A stretch of DNA of 64,000 nucleotides from Saprospiraceae bacterium (GCA_029262995.1 JAJCYH010000011.1:300621-364620); one strand, 5' to 3'. Shown: positions 18,213 to 28,587, numbered from the stretch's first letter. Made by a program: numbers and translations. Notes: generated by a model from the letters alone, not told the origin.

Positions 18213-19064
18213 TCAGAAACTTGCCATTTTAGTCAATCTATATTCTTGAGGTGATTTGCCAAACTGTTTTTGAAAACACCTTGAAAAGTGAGATGGACTG
18301 GTAAATCCACACTCAAAACAGATGTCAGTAATACGTTTATCTGTATTGCTTATCAACAATTCTGCTCTCTCAAGTCTTTTAGATTTTAAGTATTGGCCAG
18401 GGCTTCGAGTATACAACTTTTTAAACTCTCTTTTAAAACTAGATAGACTCATATTACATAAAAAGGATAGTTCAGCAACATTTATGTTATTGTATAAATT
18501 TGACTCAACCACAGACCTGAAATTATAATTTAATGGTGTGAATAGAGATGATAAGAAAGTATTTATCATTTCAAGATCATTGGTTTTAGTTAATAATAAA
18601 ATTAGCTCTTTAATTTTAATATTAATCAGCTGATCATTTACCAACTCAGGATTTTCGAAATAGAAGTTCATACTTTCGATAAACTGCTTAATCAATAAAT
18701 CTGACCCAATTTTAATGAGTTGTGGATTTACTTTCGGTCCAAAGAAATGTAATTGATCAATTTCAGTTGAAAAAATCTCATTGATAATATCTTTATGTAA
18801 ATGTATGCCAATGGCTTCGCATATGTAATCTTCACCAATGGGAGAGTATTTGTTAATATAATTGCCACATTCCATCAATAAACCATCATCAGAAGTAGCC
18901 GTAAATTTTTTATTCTGAGAATAAATACTTGCTTTACCGTTTAGAATATAGTAAAGGCAGGCCTCATCTTCCATCTTTGCTGAAAACTTAAATGGAGCTT
19001 TTACTTTTGCTTTAACAAAGATTGTTTTGTTTTTAAAATTCAGGTTTTGATATTTTAATATCAT
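18213..19064 (-). CDS. AraC family transcriptional regulator
   Basis: A 283-aa regulator. Residues about 1-170 form a cupin-like sensing domain. Residues about 185-280 are the double helix-turn-helix of the AraC/XylS family: NVAELSFLCNMSLSSFKREF for the first and ITDICFECGFTSPSHFSRCF with FGKSPQEYR for the second. The ligand is unknown. It is transcribed divergently from the large FG-GAP lipoprotein (167 bp between starts) and lies just upstream of the SRPBCC gene, which are its most likely targets. Confidence 0.92.
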   Translation of the reverse strand: MILKYQNLNFKNKTIFVKAKVKAPFKFSAKMEDEACLYYILNGKASIYSQNKKFTATSDDGLLMECGNYINKYSPIGEDYICEAIGIHLHKDIINEIFSTEIDQLHFFGPKVNPQLIKIGSDLLIKQFIESMNFYFENPELVNDQLINIKIKELILLLTKTNDLEMINTFLSSLFTPLNYNFRSVVESNLYNNINVAELSFLCNMSLSSFKREFKKLYTRSPGQYLKSKRLERAELLISNTDKRITDICFECGFTSPSHFSRCFQKQFGKSPQEYRLTKMASF

Positions 19065-19182
19065 CTATTGTTTTTTTCAATTTAACTGATAGAAAAATAC
19101 TTTAATTGTCTATTTGGCTCATTCTATTGATATATTGATCCACTAGTATTATCTCAAATTGTTTAGTAGTGTTTTTGATCCC

Positions 19183-19212
19183 TTGTTATCTATGTTGCAT
19201 TAATTATATTTG
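19183..19212 (+). promoter_or_regulatory. Bacteroidota-type promoter of the FG-GAP lipoprotein
   Basis: TTG at 19183-19185, 19 bases, then TATATTTG at 19205-19212, a full match to TAnnTTTG. It is 19 bases before the ATG at 19232, giving a very short leader. Confidence 0.6.
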
Positions 19213-19231
19213 TACTCAAATTTAAACGCTA

Positions 19232-22200
19232 ATGATCTTAAGGAATATTATAATTCTTACGACAATAACGCTATTGATTTCATGTACTAATGAAAACAGT
19301 AGCCCTAGAAATTTTATTGAAGATACAAGCTCAATAAAATTACTTGAAGAAATTCCTGTTAGTGTATCAGGACTCCACTTCAATAACCTTATAACAGAAG
19401 ACGAAGTTCTTAATGCTATAACCTTTGATGGTATGTTACAAGGAGCAGGCGTAGGGGTGTTAGATGCAAATAATGATGGTTTGTTGGATGTCTTTTTTGC
19501 CTCTAATATGAATGGGGATAAATTGTACATAAATAAAGGCAATTTCAAATTTGAGGACCAGTCTGTAAAATCGGGAATAAAGAATTTAAACTGGTCTACA
19601 GGAATATCAATCGTTGATATCAATAACGATGGTTTTGATGACATTTATGTTTGCAAATTTCTTTATGATGATTCCAATCGTAGAGCCAATATCTTTTACA
19701 TAAACAATGGTGACGGAACCTTTGTCGATAAAGCAGTTGAGTTAGGTTTGGATGATAAGGGATATGGGATCATGGCCAATTTCTTCGATTATGACAGAGA
19801 TGGTGACTTGGATGTTTATATTGCCAATCAACCTCCTAATTCATTAAGAGGTAAGTCAGCATTAAAGGGTAAAATTAGCTACTCTTATACGGATCGATTG
19901 TATAGAAATGATGGTGGAGTCTTTGTAGATGTTTCCGATTTCACAGGGATAAAAAATTATTGCTATAGTTTGAGTGCTACATCCTTTGACTTTAATAGAG
20001 ATGGTTTTACGGATATTTATGTTGCCTGTGATTATGATGAGCCAGATCTCTTGTATCTAAATAATGGTGATGGCACTTTCAAAAACGTTGCAGATGAATC
20101 ACTAAAACATATGAGTAACTTTAGTATGGGTGTCGATATAGCTGATATTAATAACGATGGCTTAATAGACGTCTATGTAGCAGATATGGTTGCTGAAGAT
20201 AATTTTCGTCAAAAAACCAATATGAGTGGTATGAATCCAGATAGGTTTTATGCACTGGCTGAGGCAGGCTATCATTATCAATATATGTTTAATGCCTTGC
20301 ACCTAAATAATGGTGACAATAGCTTTAGTGAGATTGCACAATTGTCTGGCGTCTCAAATACTGATTGGAGCTGGACGCCTCTTTTTATTGATTTTGATCA
20401 AGATGGCTATAAAGATTTGATTGTCACAAATGGATTGATCAAGGAAATGAGGAATAAAGATTTTGAAATCTGGAGAAAAGATTTTTTTAAAAAGAAAATG
20501 GAGGAAGCTGAAGCTTCTAAAGACAAACAATTATATGTGAACCCTATGGAGATATCCCAACGAGCTCCTAGTTTCAAAATACCAAATTTTGTTTATCGAA
20601 ATGAAGGCGATTTAAATTTCAGCAAGCAAACACAAAACTGGGGATTTGAAACACCTAGTTGGTCACAAGGAGCTGCTTATGCGGATTTTGATAATGACGG
20701 AGACTTGGATTTGGTAATTAACAATATGAATATGGTAGCTGGACTATATAGGAATATGGCCAATGAAAACAAATTAAATAACTATTTGAATATTACTTTG
20801 AAAGGATACTCAAATAACATTAATGCGATAAATTCTAAGATCTATTTAAAGCATGGGGAACAAACTCAAGCTTATGAATACAGTCCATACAGAGGGTATA
20901 TGAGTAGCTCTCAAAAAGTGGCACACTTTGGTTTAGGAAATGCAGATAAAGTAGATGAATTGTTAATTGTTTGGCCCGATGGCAAAACCAGTATTCTCGA
21001 AAATGTTGAAGTCAATCGGTCCATTGTCGTGCCCTATAGTGAAGCGGATAATAAAAGTGCCAGAATTCCGAAGATAGAAAAGATTTTCACTAAAGTATCT
21101 TTAGAGAATATCGTGCATAAAGAAAATAAATACGATGATTTTGCAAGAGAAATATTATTGCCGTATCAGATGTCTACCCAAGGACCTAAAATATCATGTG
21201 CAGATGTTAATGGTGATGGTAAAGAAGATTTTTTCTTGGCTTCTTCAGTAGGGAGTCCTTCCCAACTTTGTTTAGCTAATGCAAATGGGTCTTTCGATAT
21301 CTTAACGAGTTACTTTAATGACTCTATTGATATTGAAGACGGAGATTCTCACTTTTTTGATTCTGATGGTGATGGTGACTTAGATCTTTACGTTAGTAGT
21401 GGAGGAAGTGAGTTTGCCGTAGGTTCCTCCAAGTATCAAGATAGGCTATACCTTAATGATGGAAATGGTAAATTTATACTATCAAACAATTTGCCTAATA
21501 TAAATATTAGTACTTCTGCGATACAATCCCTGGACTTTGATCAAGACGGTGATTTGGATTTGTTTGTTGGAGGAAGACAATTGCCTGGTGCGTATGGTAA
21601 GCCAGTTAGTTCATTTTTATTGGAAAACAATAATGGTAAATTTATTGATGTAACAGACACCAAAGCACCATTTTTACTCAATTATGGAATGGTAACAGAT
21701 GCTAAATTAGCTGATATTACTAATGACGGCAAATCAGAATTGATAACAGTAGGAGAGTGGATGCCAATTCAAGTTTATAGTTTATCTAACACTGGATTAA
21801 AGGATATAAGTAAAGAGCTAAGATTGGAAAATACAAAAGGATGGTGGAATACTGTTGAAGTGGCGGATTTGAATAAAGATGGGAATTTGGACCTAATAGC
21901 GGGTAACCTTGGATTTAATATTAAATACAAAGCCAGTGTTGACAAACCATTCACTTTATATGTTGATGACTTTGACAAAAATGGCTCTAATGATGTTTAT
22001 CTTGGTTATTATGAAGGTGACAAATGTTTCCCAGTTCGCGGTAGACAATGCTCCTCTCAACAAATGCCATTTGTGAAAAAGAAATTTGAAAATTACACAG
22101 CATTCGGGAGTGCGACCATTAGCGATGTGCTTGATGGTAAGATAAGTGAAACTACAATTGTCAAGGAAGCGCAAACTTTCGCAAATTCTATTTTCTTAAA

Positions 22201-22537
22201 TGATGGTCAGGCATTAAGTCAAGTCATTTTGCCCAACGAGGCACAAATTTCTCCTATTTACGGTATAGCTATAGATGATTTTGATGGAGATGGAAATGTA
22301 GATTTGTTTATGGCAGGCAATATGTACGACAGGGAAGTGGAGACAACTAGAAGTGATGCAGGAAAAGGATGTCTAGTAACGTTTGAAGCTAATGATAATA
22401 TTGTTGTTAAAAGGACTAATAGAACTGGAGTTTCAGCAGACAAAGACGTAAGAGATGTTGTGGTGTTAAAGTCGGATGAAAAGTCACTATTGCTTATCGC
22501 AAATAATGATGATAAAATTCAGGCATATACCTATTGA
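19232..22537 (+). CDS. FG-GAP/VCBS-repeat and ASPIC/UnbV-domain lipoprotein
   Basis: A 1101-aa surface-type lipoprotein (signal ending LLISC, Cys18). Repeated calcium-binding blades of the VCBS/FG-GAP type (DxNxDGxxD, for example DANNDGLLD, DINNDGFDD, DFDNDGDLD, DSDGDGDLD) fill the length and should form one or two seven-bladed propellers. Between them lies an ASPIC/UnbV domain (about 540-600: FGLGNADKVDELLIVWPDGK). Such proteins are common in Bacteroidota near uptake systems, but their ligand is unknown. It is a single gene, divergent from an AraC regulator. Confidence 0.92.
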   Translation: MILRNIIILTTITLLISCTNENSSPRNFIEDTSSIKLLEEIPVSVSGLHFNNLITEDEVLNAITFDGMLQGAGVGVLDANNDGLLDVFFASNMNGDKLYINKGNFKFEDQSVKSGIKNLNWSTGISIVDINNDGFDDIYVCKFLYDDSNRRANIFYINNGDGTFVDKAVELGLDDKGYGIMANFFDYDRDGDLDVYIANQPPNSLRGKSALKGKISYSYTDRLYRNDGGVFVDVSDFTGIKNYCYSLSATSFDFNRDGFTDIYVACDYDEPDLLYLNNGDGTFKNVADESLKHMSNFSMGVDIADINNDGLIDVYVADMVAEDNFRQKTNMSGMNPDRFYALAEAGYHYQYMFNALHLNNGDNSFSEIAQLSGVSNTDWSWTPLFIDFDQDGYKDLIVTNGLIKEMRNKDFEIWRKDFFKKKMEEAEASKDKQLYVNPMEISQRAPSFKIPNFVYRNEGDLNFSKQTQNWGFETPSWSQGAAYADFDNDGDLDLVINNMNMVAGLYRNMANENKLNNYLNITLKGYSNNINAINSKIYLKHGEQTQAYEYSPYRGYMSSSQKVAHFGLGNADKVDELLIVWPDGKTSILENVEVNRSIVVPYSEADNKSARIPKIEKIFTKVSLENIVHKENKYDDFAREILLPYQMSTQGPKISCADVNGDGKEDFFLASSVGSPSQLCLANANGSFDILTSYFNDSIDIEDGDSHFFDSDGDGDLDLYVSSGGSEFAVGSSKYQDRLYLNDGNGKFILSNNLPNINISTSAIQSLDFDQDGDLDLFVGGRQLPGAYGKPVSSFLLENNNGKFIDVTDTKAPFLLNYGMVTDAKLADITNDGKSELITVGEWMPIQVYSLSNTGLKDISKELRLENTKGWWNTVEVADLNKDGNLDLIAGNLGFNIKYKASVDKPFTLYVDDFDKNGSNDVYLGYYEGDKCFPVRGRQCSSQQMPFVKKKFENYTAFGSATISDVLDGKISETTIVKEAQTFANSIFLNDGQALSQVILPNEAQISPIYGIAIDDFDGDGNVDLFMAGNMYDREVETTRSDAGKGCLVTFEANDNIVVKRTNRTGVSADKDVRDVVVLKSDEKSLLLIANNDDKIQAYTY

Positions 22538-22646
22538 ATTTATTAGAATTATAATGCCTTTAATATAGTAACTAAGATATTAATTACCATTATTGTTTTA
22601 GACCATAAAGTAACTTAGGCTTTATCGAACAAATCTAAGTTCTCGG

Positions 22647-24011
22647 TTACCTGTTTGGAATAAGTGTTTTCGGATATTGAACCAGACTTTCATTACCTTC
22701 TTTTGAAACACTGACTACACCAAATAAGAAATTATCAATGATGATGTTTTTCAAAGTAACATCAGTATCATTGCCTACCCATCTTTCATATTCCCACTGC
22801 GGCGAAGTCGTGTTTCTCCAGTAAACTTTATAGCCAGCTAAATTTTCATCTTCAACTGCATCCCATTTTAGTCGTGTAGAAGCCTTAACTGCGCCTCCAA
22901 TCATGACAAATGGTGGTTCTTGAGGAGCCCAAGCCATACCTGCCAGACAAACAGCATTTACAGCAGTTAACTTGGCAGCATAATCAAAGTTCACGCCTTT
23001 TATAACATCTCCATAATTGATACCGTCTTCTATTCTGATGTCTTGGTGTTGCATGTTATAGTTTTCATGCATTTCCATTATCCTTACACCTGGGAAACCT
23101 TCGTCGTTAAAAGGGCGATGATGACCACCTCTTCCAAATCTATCCAAGCGATAGATCATATGTGCTTTTAAATTTGTGAAATACTTCGAAGTCATTTTCT
23201 CTACATATCTGGCTAACTGTCTGGAAGGGCCATCAATTTCTCCACCATAGAACCTATTCCAAATTAATTGTTGTTCATTGGGATTAGGAGGAATTGCTTC
23301 AGAAAATACTCGAAAACTAGTATTGTCAATCACGCCGTCTATCCCATGAATATTTCCTATCATATCGTTGTTAAGAACCGCCTTAATATCCCATTCATTT
23401 GTTTTTGCATCAGCGGCTAATAATTTGCCTCCAAATAGACCTTGTTCTTCTCCAGAAAGTCCAACAAATATTATTGAAACAGGAAAGTCGTATTTAGATA
23501 GCACCCTTGCTGCTTCAATTACTCCAGCCATTCCTGAAGCATTATCATTCGCACCCGGAGAATCCGATTGAAAATCAAGTGGATCACTTACTCTGGAATC
23601 AATATCACCTGACATAATTACATAACTGTTTGGAAATAAATTCCCACGTTTAATAGCTACTACATTTACGATCCATGTGTCTACAGGTATCCTTCTGCTT
23701 ACACCTGTTCTGATTAAACCTTTATGGTATGATACTTCAAGACAATTGTCACAATCTCGTGATATCTGATCAAATTCGGATCTAATCCATCTTCTGGCTG
23801 CCCCAATACCTCTCGTCTCAGAGATGGTATCTGATAGCGTATGTCTTGTTCCAAATGAAACAAGTTTTTTGATATCTATTTCTATTCTTTCGGCTGAAAC
23901 ATTATCAATAATATCATAAAGTCTTAGATCATGTGATTGAGGGACCTGAGCAAATTGATAATTTGATCCTAATAATACCACAGCAATTAAAAGTATATTC
24001 TTGTTTATCAT
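22647..24011 (-). CDS. M28-family peptidase with C-terminal Fn3-like domain
   Basis: From ATG 24011 the protein is 454 aa with a signal peptide (MINKNILLIAVVLLG...FAQ). A frame opening 15 codons earlier would hide this signal. The M28 Zn-peptidase domain (about 60-370) contains SPGANDNASG, SGEEQG and NNDMIG. The usual His of the first zinc motif (GHxDS) is Asp here (SGDIDSR), so metal binding may differ. The last 95 residues (WDAVEDENLAGYKVYWR) resemble a fibronectin-III domain. It is probably exported and an aminopeptidase-like enzyme. Confidence 0.87.
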   Translation of the reverse strand: MINKNILLIAVVLLGSNYQFAQVPQSHDLRLYDIIDNVSAERIEIDIKKLVSFGTRHTLSDTISETRGIGAARRWIRSEFDQISRDCDNCLEVSYHKGLIRTGVSRRIPVDTWIVNVVAIKRGNLFPNSYVIMSGDIDSRVSDPLDFQSDSPGANDNASGMAGVIEAARVLSKYDFPVSIIFVGLSGEEQGLFGGKLLAADAKTNEWDIKAVLNNDMIGNIHGIDGVIDNTSFRVFSEAIPPNPNEQQLIWNRFYGGEIDGPSRQLARYVEKMTSKYFTNLKAHMIYRLDRFGRGGHHRPFNDEGFPGVRIMEMHENYNMQHQDIRIEDGINYGDVIKGVNFDYAAKLTAVNAVCLAGMAWAPQEPPFVMIGGAVKASTRLKWDAVEDENLAGYKVYWRNTTSPQWEYERWVGNDTDVTLKNIIIDNFLFGVVSVSKEGNESLVQYPKTLIPNR

Positions 24012-24469
24012 GTCATATGTTTTTTCTGCTTGATGCAAAATAATATTTCTTGGCATTCATTAAGGTGAATTTCTTTGAAAATTATATGGTAAGAGGAGTT
24101 GCGTCATCTTGGAATCTATAGAATTGGTATAATCCTTGCTAATTAGTGAGTAAATTCTCTAAAAGATGGACAAACCTCCATTTTATCAAAGAAGAATAAA
24201 AAGCTCATAGACAAAACCCTTTATTATGGTTTTTTTTAAGATGTCAAGGCAATTAAAAAACTGTGTACAATTTATCATAGAAGACTTTTCTAAAATTCTT
24301 TGTATACATCCTTATTTATTTGAAGAAGAAACTAAAGTCTGATTTAAAAATTATTGATATGGTCTGATCTTTGCAATAATTGTAACGGTTGGAAACCATT
24401 TATGAAAAACTTTCAACACGCATTGATATTGTGAATTTACACAATAGACAGCTGTCTCGGCAGCTGTTT
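24012..24469. other. intergenic region with an orphan terminator
   Basis: 458 bp without a convincing gene. The only structure I can support is the hairpin at 24446-24470. A 10-codon frame (24402-24434) precedes it on the plus strand, which raises the possibility of a short transcript. The rest is AT-rich with no recognised motif. Confidence 0.5.
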
Positions 24470-24475
24470 TTATTT
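24446..24475 (+). terminator. intrinsic terminator reading on the plus strand
   Basis: The arms ACAGCTG (24448-24454) and CAGCTGT (24461-24467), extended by two pairs, enclose a TCTCGG loop. A T-rich tract follows on the plus side. No plus-strand gene lies upstream within 1.9 kb. On the minus strand it follows the nuclease gene's stop but lacks a U tract. Confidence 0.65.
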
Positions 24476-26143
24476 TATGACAACCTTGGATACTTTAGCT
24501 ACATTTCCCTGTTGATAATGGATGAAATAAATACCTGGAGAACTCCATGAAAAATCAATTTCAATAGTTCCATTGTTGGTATTTATAAAAGCTTCTTGTT
24601 TTTGTCCTCTCTGGTTATATATTATTATGTTTTCTATACCAACACTAGATTGGAGGTTTAGGATTGAATTTGTAGGATTAGGATACCAGAGATTCTGAAC
24701 CATACTATTTAAGGCAATAGAAGTGCTTTGTTCTTGTTCAAAGTCAACAACTAAAGGAAAATGATCTGATGCTCTTTCTGTATCTGTATCTAAAAGATTA
24801 AAGTCTGTAAGTAATGTTTGTGAAAGTCCTTTTGTGTTTAACACAAATGAATTGGATTTTTTCAATACCGAGTCTGTAAATAACAAGTAATCAAGTCTAC
24901 CTGAAGGAAAGGAGCTTTGATTGTTATACCATGTAAATGAAGCTGGAAACCCTGTTGTAATTGGCTTAGAATCTGTTATTGCACCATCTCCATAATCCAT
25001 CCTTATATCTGGTCCGTATATGAAATTGCTAATAATATCACCAGTAATTAGACTGTGTACTTGGCTAGCGTCACCAACAAAATTCATATCACCTAATATG
25101 ATATAAGGCGTTCCTTCTGCGAGCTGCACATTTGTTTCTCCTTCAAGAGACCCACTTAAAAACGACAATAATTCATCAATTTCACTCACTCGACCTGAAT
25201 CATTTTCACAACAAGGAAGATGACAATTTAGGATAAGCATTGGCCCATTTGCAGTCTGAATTTCAACAGCTGAATTCCCATCAACCTCTTGGTGATATAC
25301 AATTGGATATTTGGAAATAGTTATTAAGTCCCGCCCATCTTTTACAGAAAACCAGGATTCATTATCAGATATTACATTGAGAGTCACTAAGTGAGATAGA
25401 AGCTGTTCTGCTGAATGATCATAGATTTCCTGAAAGCACATTATATCTGCATTAATGCTAGATAAAATTCTTTCATATTCTTTGGCTAATGTGCTATTGA
25501 ATATGTTGTCTCTTAACACATTATAGCTGAGAATTCTTAAGTCAGTTGAATTAATTTTATGAATTTGACTTATGCCAATCGATGACTTGATCTCCTCATT
25601 GAAACTAAAGCTATTTATACCATTTACATTTGGAATAACATCTCCAGAATTAGGGCTTGTGTAGAAGTGATATTTAATATCACCTTCTAAATAGATAGAT
25701 CCATTATTTATATTTCTTTCTATCGCTATTTCAAATTCATCTGAAGTAACTGTTGGTAGGCTTATTAAACCTATGTCATTATGAAAAATTGTATTAGAAT
25801 CACCTAAGCTTCCAACCCTGCGTCCAAATTCATAAATGAATTCCGCACCAATGTCGTAGATCTTTGAACCAGTAGAACTGTCATTGTCACTATCGATGGC
25901 AAGCTTTATATTATTGTCATTCTGTAGGTTTATGATGTTATTAAGCTTAAGTCTAAAATAGATATAGTCTGCATCATTTGTTACTTGCAACAATTGAAAG
26001 TCAAGATTATTTGAATCTCCTGAGTCAATAATTTTAAACTCTATATCATCCCAGTCTTCGTATGATTCATCAATTAGGATATTCTGAGCCTTTAAAACCA
26101 AACATTGAGATATCAGAATATAGCAGAAAAGTAGTTTATTCAT
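24470..26143 (-). CDS. secreted endonuclease/exonuclease/phosphatase-family protein with T9SS tail
   Basis: A 557-aa protein. Signal peptide (to about residue 19), then an N-terminal beta-sandwich resembling a carbohydrate-binding module (about 20-190), then an EEP-fold hydrolase domain (about 200-470). The EEP domain shows SYNVLRDN, CFQEIYD, LNCHLP, LGDMN and ASDHFPLV, the metal and catalytic set of DNase I-like enzymes. The final 75 residues (LWYPNPTN onward, ending GIYFIHYQ...KVVIK) are a type IX sorting domain. It is probably a secreted nuclease or phosphodiesterase. Confidence 0.9.
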   Translation of the reverse strand: MNKLLFCYILISQCLVLKAQNILIDESYEDWDDIEFKIIDSGDSNNLDFQLLQVTNDADYIYFRLKLNNIINLQNDNNIKLAIDSDNDSSTGSKIYDIGAEFIYEFGRRVGSLGDSNTIFHNDIGLISLPTVTSDEFEIAIERNINNGSIYLEGDIKYHFYTSPNSGDVIPNVNGINSFSFNEEIKSSIGISQIHKINSTDLRILSYNVLRDNIFNSTLAKEYERILSSINADIMCFQEIYDHSAEQLLSHLVTLNVISDNESWFSVKDGRDLITISKYPIVYHQEVDGNSAVEIQTANGPMLILNCHLPCCENDSGRVSEIDELLSFLSGSLEGETNVQLAEGTPYIILGDMNFVGDASQVHSLITGDIISNFIYGPDIRMDYGDGAITDSKPITTGFPASFTWYNNQSSFPSGRLDYLLFTDSVLKKSNSFVLNTKGLSQTLLTDFNLLDTDTERASDHFPLVVDFEQEQSTSIALNSMVQNLWYPNPTNSILNLQSSVGIENIIIYNQRGQKQEAFINTNNGTIEIDFSWSSPGIYFIHYQQGNVAKVSKVVIK

Positions 26144-26277
26144 TGCAGTGTTATGATAAAAGGATGATTAAAGATAGCTAAGATTTATAAGTATTGTTAT
26201 TTCCACAGAAATCAGATATAGCACTAATTTGATAAAATATTAAATAAAAACGATATAGAGCTTATGTTCAGATCAGA

Positions 26278-26688
26278 ATGAATAAATTATTATCATTGTT
26301 GCATCTAAAGTATAAACATATGGGATTGTCAATAAAGTCAATTTGGAATTATAAATGTCCTAAGTGCAGGAAAGGTGATTTATTCATAAAGCCATTTTTA
26401 TTCAGCAAGCCTTTGGATATGCCTAAGTATTGTGCCGTATGTGGTCAGGATTTTGAACCGGAGCCAGGCTACTATTATGGAGCAATGTTTCTTTCTTATA
26501 TCGTATTTACAACGATCATGTTACCATTAGCCTTATTGATGGTTTTTTATTTTAAGTGGTCAGTAAATGCCTCTATGGGCATTGTCATTGCGATCAGTAT
26601 TATATGCTTCTTCAAAATCCTACGAGGGGCAAGGGCTTTATGGATTCACATAATGATCAAGTATGATCCGAAGGTGATTAAACATTAA
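26278..26688 (+). CDS. DUF983 membrane protein
   Basis: A 136-aa protein with two CxxC pairs in the N-terminal part (CPKCRKGDLF and CAVCGQDFEPEPGYYYGAMF) that may bind zinc, then two transmembrane helices (about 78-98 and 100-120). This is the DUF983 pattern common in Bacteroidota and alphaproteobacteria; its function is unknown. The first 14 residues are not conserved, so translation could start at the second ATG (26320). Confidence 0.88.
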   Translation: MNKLLSLLHLKYKHMGLSIKSIWNYKCPKCRKGDLFIKPFLFSKPLDMPKYCAVCGQDFEPEPGYYYGAMFLSYIVFTTIMLPLALLMVFYFKWSVNASMGIVIAISIICFFKILRGARALWIHIMIKYDPKVIKH

Positions 26689-26855
26689 TCTTTGGTTTCT
26701 CGTCTTTTAGTTTTTTGCTTTCATCTATAAGTGAGCTTTCGCTATTTATTTATCTATATATTAAATCTAGGATTATCTACGTTAAAGTTGTTTAAGGCAT
26801 CTATTGTTGAAGTGTCAGATTATTCAGGTTTGCATTATTAATATAAAATTCATTT

Positions 26856-28001
26856 ATGTCTGCTGTACAAAATTTCTTTCTGGTTTGTTCTGGAGCCAGT
26901 AAATCAATCTTAAAAAGAACACCCATTGAGATTAATCGTTATGTTGGAATAGGTGCTACCATATTCTTTACTGGATTTTTTGCATTTCTGGCAGCAAGTT
27001 ATGCTCTTTATAGTGTGTTTCATTCTGTATTTTTTTCAATGCTATTTGGCTTGTTTTGGGGTTTAATGATTTTTAACTTAGACAGATTTATCGTGTCGAC
27101 CATGCGAAAGAAAGGAAAGTTTTTTAGAGATATGGCTACGGTATTTCCAAGGATAATGCTGGCCTTATTGATTGCAGTTGTGATCGCTAAACCACTTGAA
27201 TTGAAGATTTTTGAATCCGAAATCAATGCAGAAATTGCACTGATGCAACAAGAAAATAAAATAGAACAAGAAGCATTGGTTAAATCAAGATTTCAACCAG
27301 ATATAGACAACTGGAATACTGAAATCGCTAATTTAAAAAGCGAAATTAATTCAAAAACAGAATCAAGAGATCTCTTGGTTCAAAATGCTTTGGCGGAAGC
27401 CGATGGAAGTGGAGGTTCCCAAAGAAGGAATATGGGACCTATATATGCAGTTAAGCGTGCTGAAGCTGAACGCGTAGAGTCAGAATTGAATAGCCTCGTT
27501 AATGATAATCATAAATTAATTCAGTCTAGAGAAGCTATGATACAAGAGAGGCAGACTGAACTTAAACAAGCATTATTTTCATTAGAGGATGCTAAATTCA
27601 ATGGTTTTGCTGCTAAGATTGAAGCCATGAATCGTCTGTCGTCAAAAAGTAATGCCATCTATTATGCTGGCTTATTTATTATGCTTTTATTTATAGCTAT
27701 TGAGTTGGCTCCAATTCTAGTCAAGTTAATATCAGAGCGTAGTCCATATGATTTCGTTTTGGATAAGCACGAATTTAAATATGAAATGAATCATAAATAC
27801 ATAAATGATACGCTCCAATCGGAGACATTAAATAATTTAAATTTTGATATTGACACCGGCAGATATAAGACACAACTGGCCATAGATGCAGAAAAGGAAA
27901 TAAGTAAAAAAGCTTTAAAGGATCATTTGGAATCAATTAAATCAGAGCCATTAGTCTGGAAAGATCTGCTTAAAAAGGGAAAGTTATTTCAACTGGACTA
28001 G
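26856..28001 (+). CDS. DUF4407 membrane protein
   Basis: A 381-aa integral membrane protein. Three helices lie in the first third (about 30-52, 57-75 and 98-118), then a long coiled-coil-like charged segment (about 130-255), then a fourth helix (about 268-288) and a cytosolic tail. The GLFWGLMIFNLDRFIV segment is a DUF4407 hallmark. The role is unknown; related proteins appear in cell-envelope and phage-defence contexts, but nothing here indicates either. It stands alone. Confidence 0.88.
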   Translation: MSAVQNFFLVCSGASKSILKRTPIEINRYVGIGATIFFTGFFAFLAASYALYSVFHSVFFSMLFGLFWGLMIFNLDRFIVSTMRKKGKFFRDMATVFPRIMLALLIAVVIAKPLELKIFESEINAEIALMQQENKIEQEALVKSRFQPDIDNWNTEIANLKSEINSKTESRDLLVQNALAEADGSGGSQRRNMGPIYAVKRAEAERVESELNSLVNDNHKLIQSREAMIQERQTELKQALFSLEDAKFNGFAAKIEAMNRLSSKSNAIYYAGLFIMLLFIAIELAPILVKLISERSPYDFVLDKHEFKYEMNHKYINDTLQSETLNNLNFDIDTGRYKTQLAIDAEKEISKKALKDHLESIKSEPLVWKDLLKKGKLFQLD

Positions 28002-28020
28002 ATTGTATGGAACATAAATA

Positions 28021-28152
28021 ATGCATGACAGCATCTCAAGCGACAATCTACGCAACCACATTCAAGAAAAATGACTAACTTAATATTCTGAACGTACTAC
28101 GTTGCCTGCGACGGCACTCCCTAACAACAGTCGCTCCGCATGTAATTAACGT
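28021..28152 (-). repeat. dispersed repeat A, copy A1 (inverted relative to A2)
   Basis: Read on the minus strand, this roughly 132-bp segment aligns along its length with 52549-52674. The best part covers about 60 bases (28021-28080). A hairpin GCGAC/GTCGC (28108-28112 with 28130-28134) with a 17-base loop corresponds to GCAAC/GTTGC with a 17-base loop in A2, a compensatory change. The local GC is higher than in the flanks. Confidence 0.75.
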
Positions 28153-28179
28153 TTTCTGCTATCAAAAAAAAAGAATAAT

Positions 28180-28587
28180 ATGACATACCTACTATTAATA
28201 AAAATGATATTGGTTTCTTACTTAGTAACTAATGATAATTGCATGCAAGATCAACTAAATTTCAATATTCAAGCAAGTCATAAACATGGCACTTTGTACT
28301 TAGTTTGCGAAAATGGGTGTGCATGGAAAGAACTAAGCTTTGATCTTTCACATGAAGACAAACCAAAATTTATAGATGAATTTGGAACTGCTATGAATGA
28401 GGATGATATGAAAACAAACAAAGGGTTAGCTAATTTCCATTTTTCATTCAAACTAGATCAGAACAAAATACATTGTGAAAGTACATTAGGAACTCATTGG
28501 GATACAATATCCTTCGAGTGCAATTCAGATAAATGTTATGGATTAATAAGTATTGGAGGTGTTTCAGTTAACACTAAATCAAGATAA
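28180..28587 (+). CDS. hypothetical secreted protein, 135 aa
   Basis: An unrecognised protein. A hydrophobic N-terminus (TYLLLIKMILVSYLVTN) may be a signal peptide. The mature part has five cysteines, including CENGCAWKELSFDL and CNSDKCYG, which suggests disulfides and export. The alternating hydrophobic pattern suggests beta strands. The A-rich leader at 28164-28177 fits a Bacteroidota start. It lies directly after repeat A1, the same kind of repeat seen in the accessory region at 52.5 kb. Confidence 0.6.
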   Translation: MTYLLLIKMILVSYLVTNDNCMQDQLNFNIQASHKHGTLYLVCENGCAWKELSFDLSHEDKPKFIDEFGTAMNEDDMKTNKGLANFHFSFKLDQNKIHCESTLGTHWDTISFECNSDKCYGLISIGGVSVNTKSR

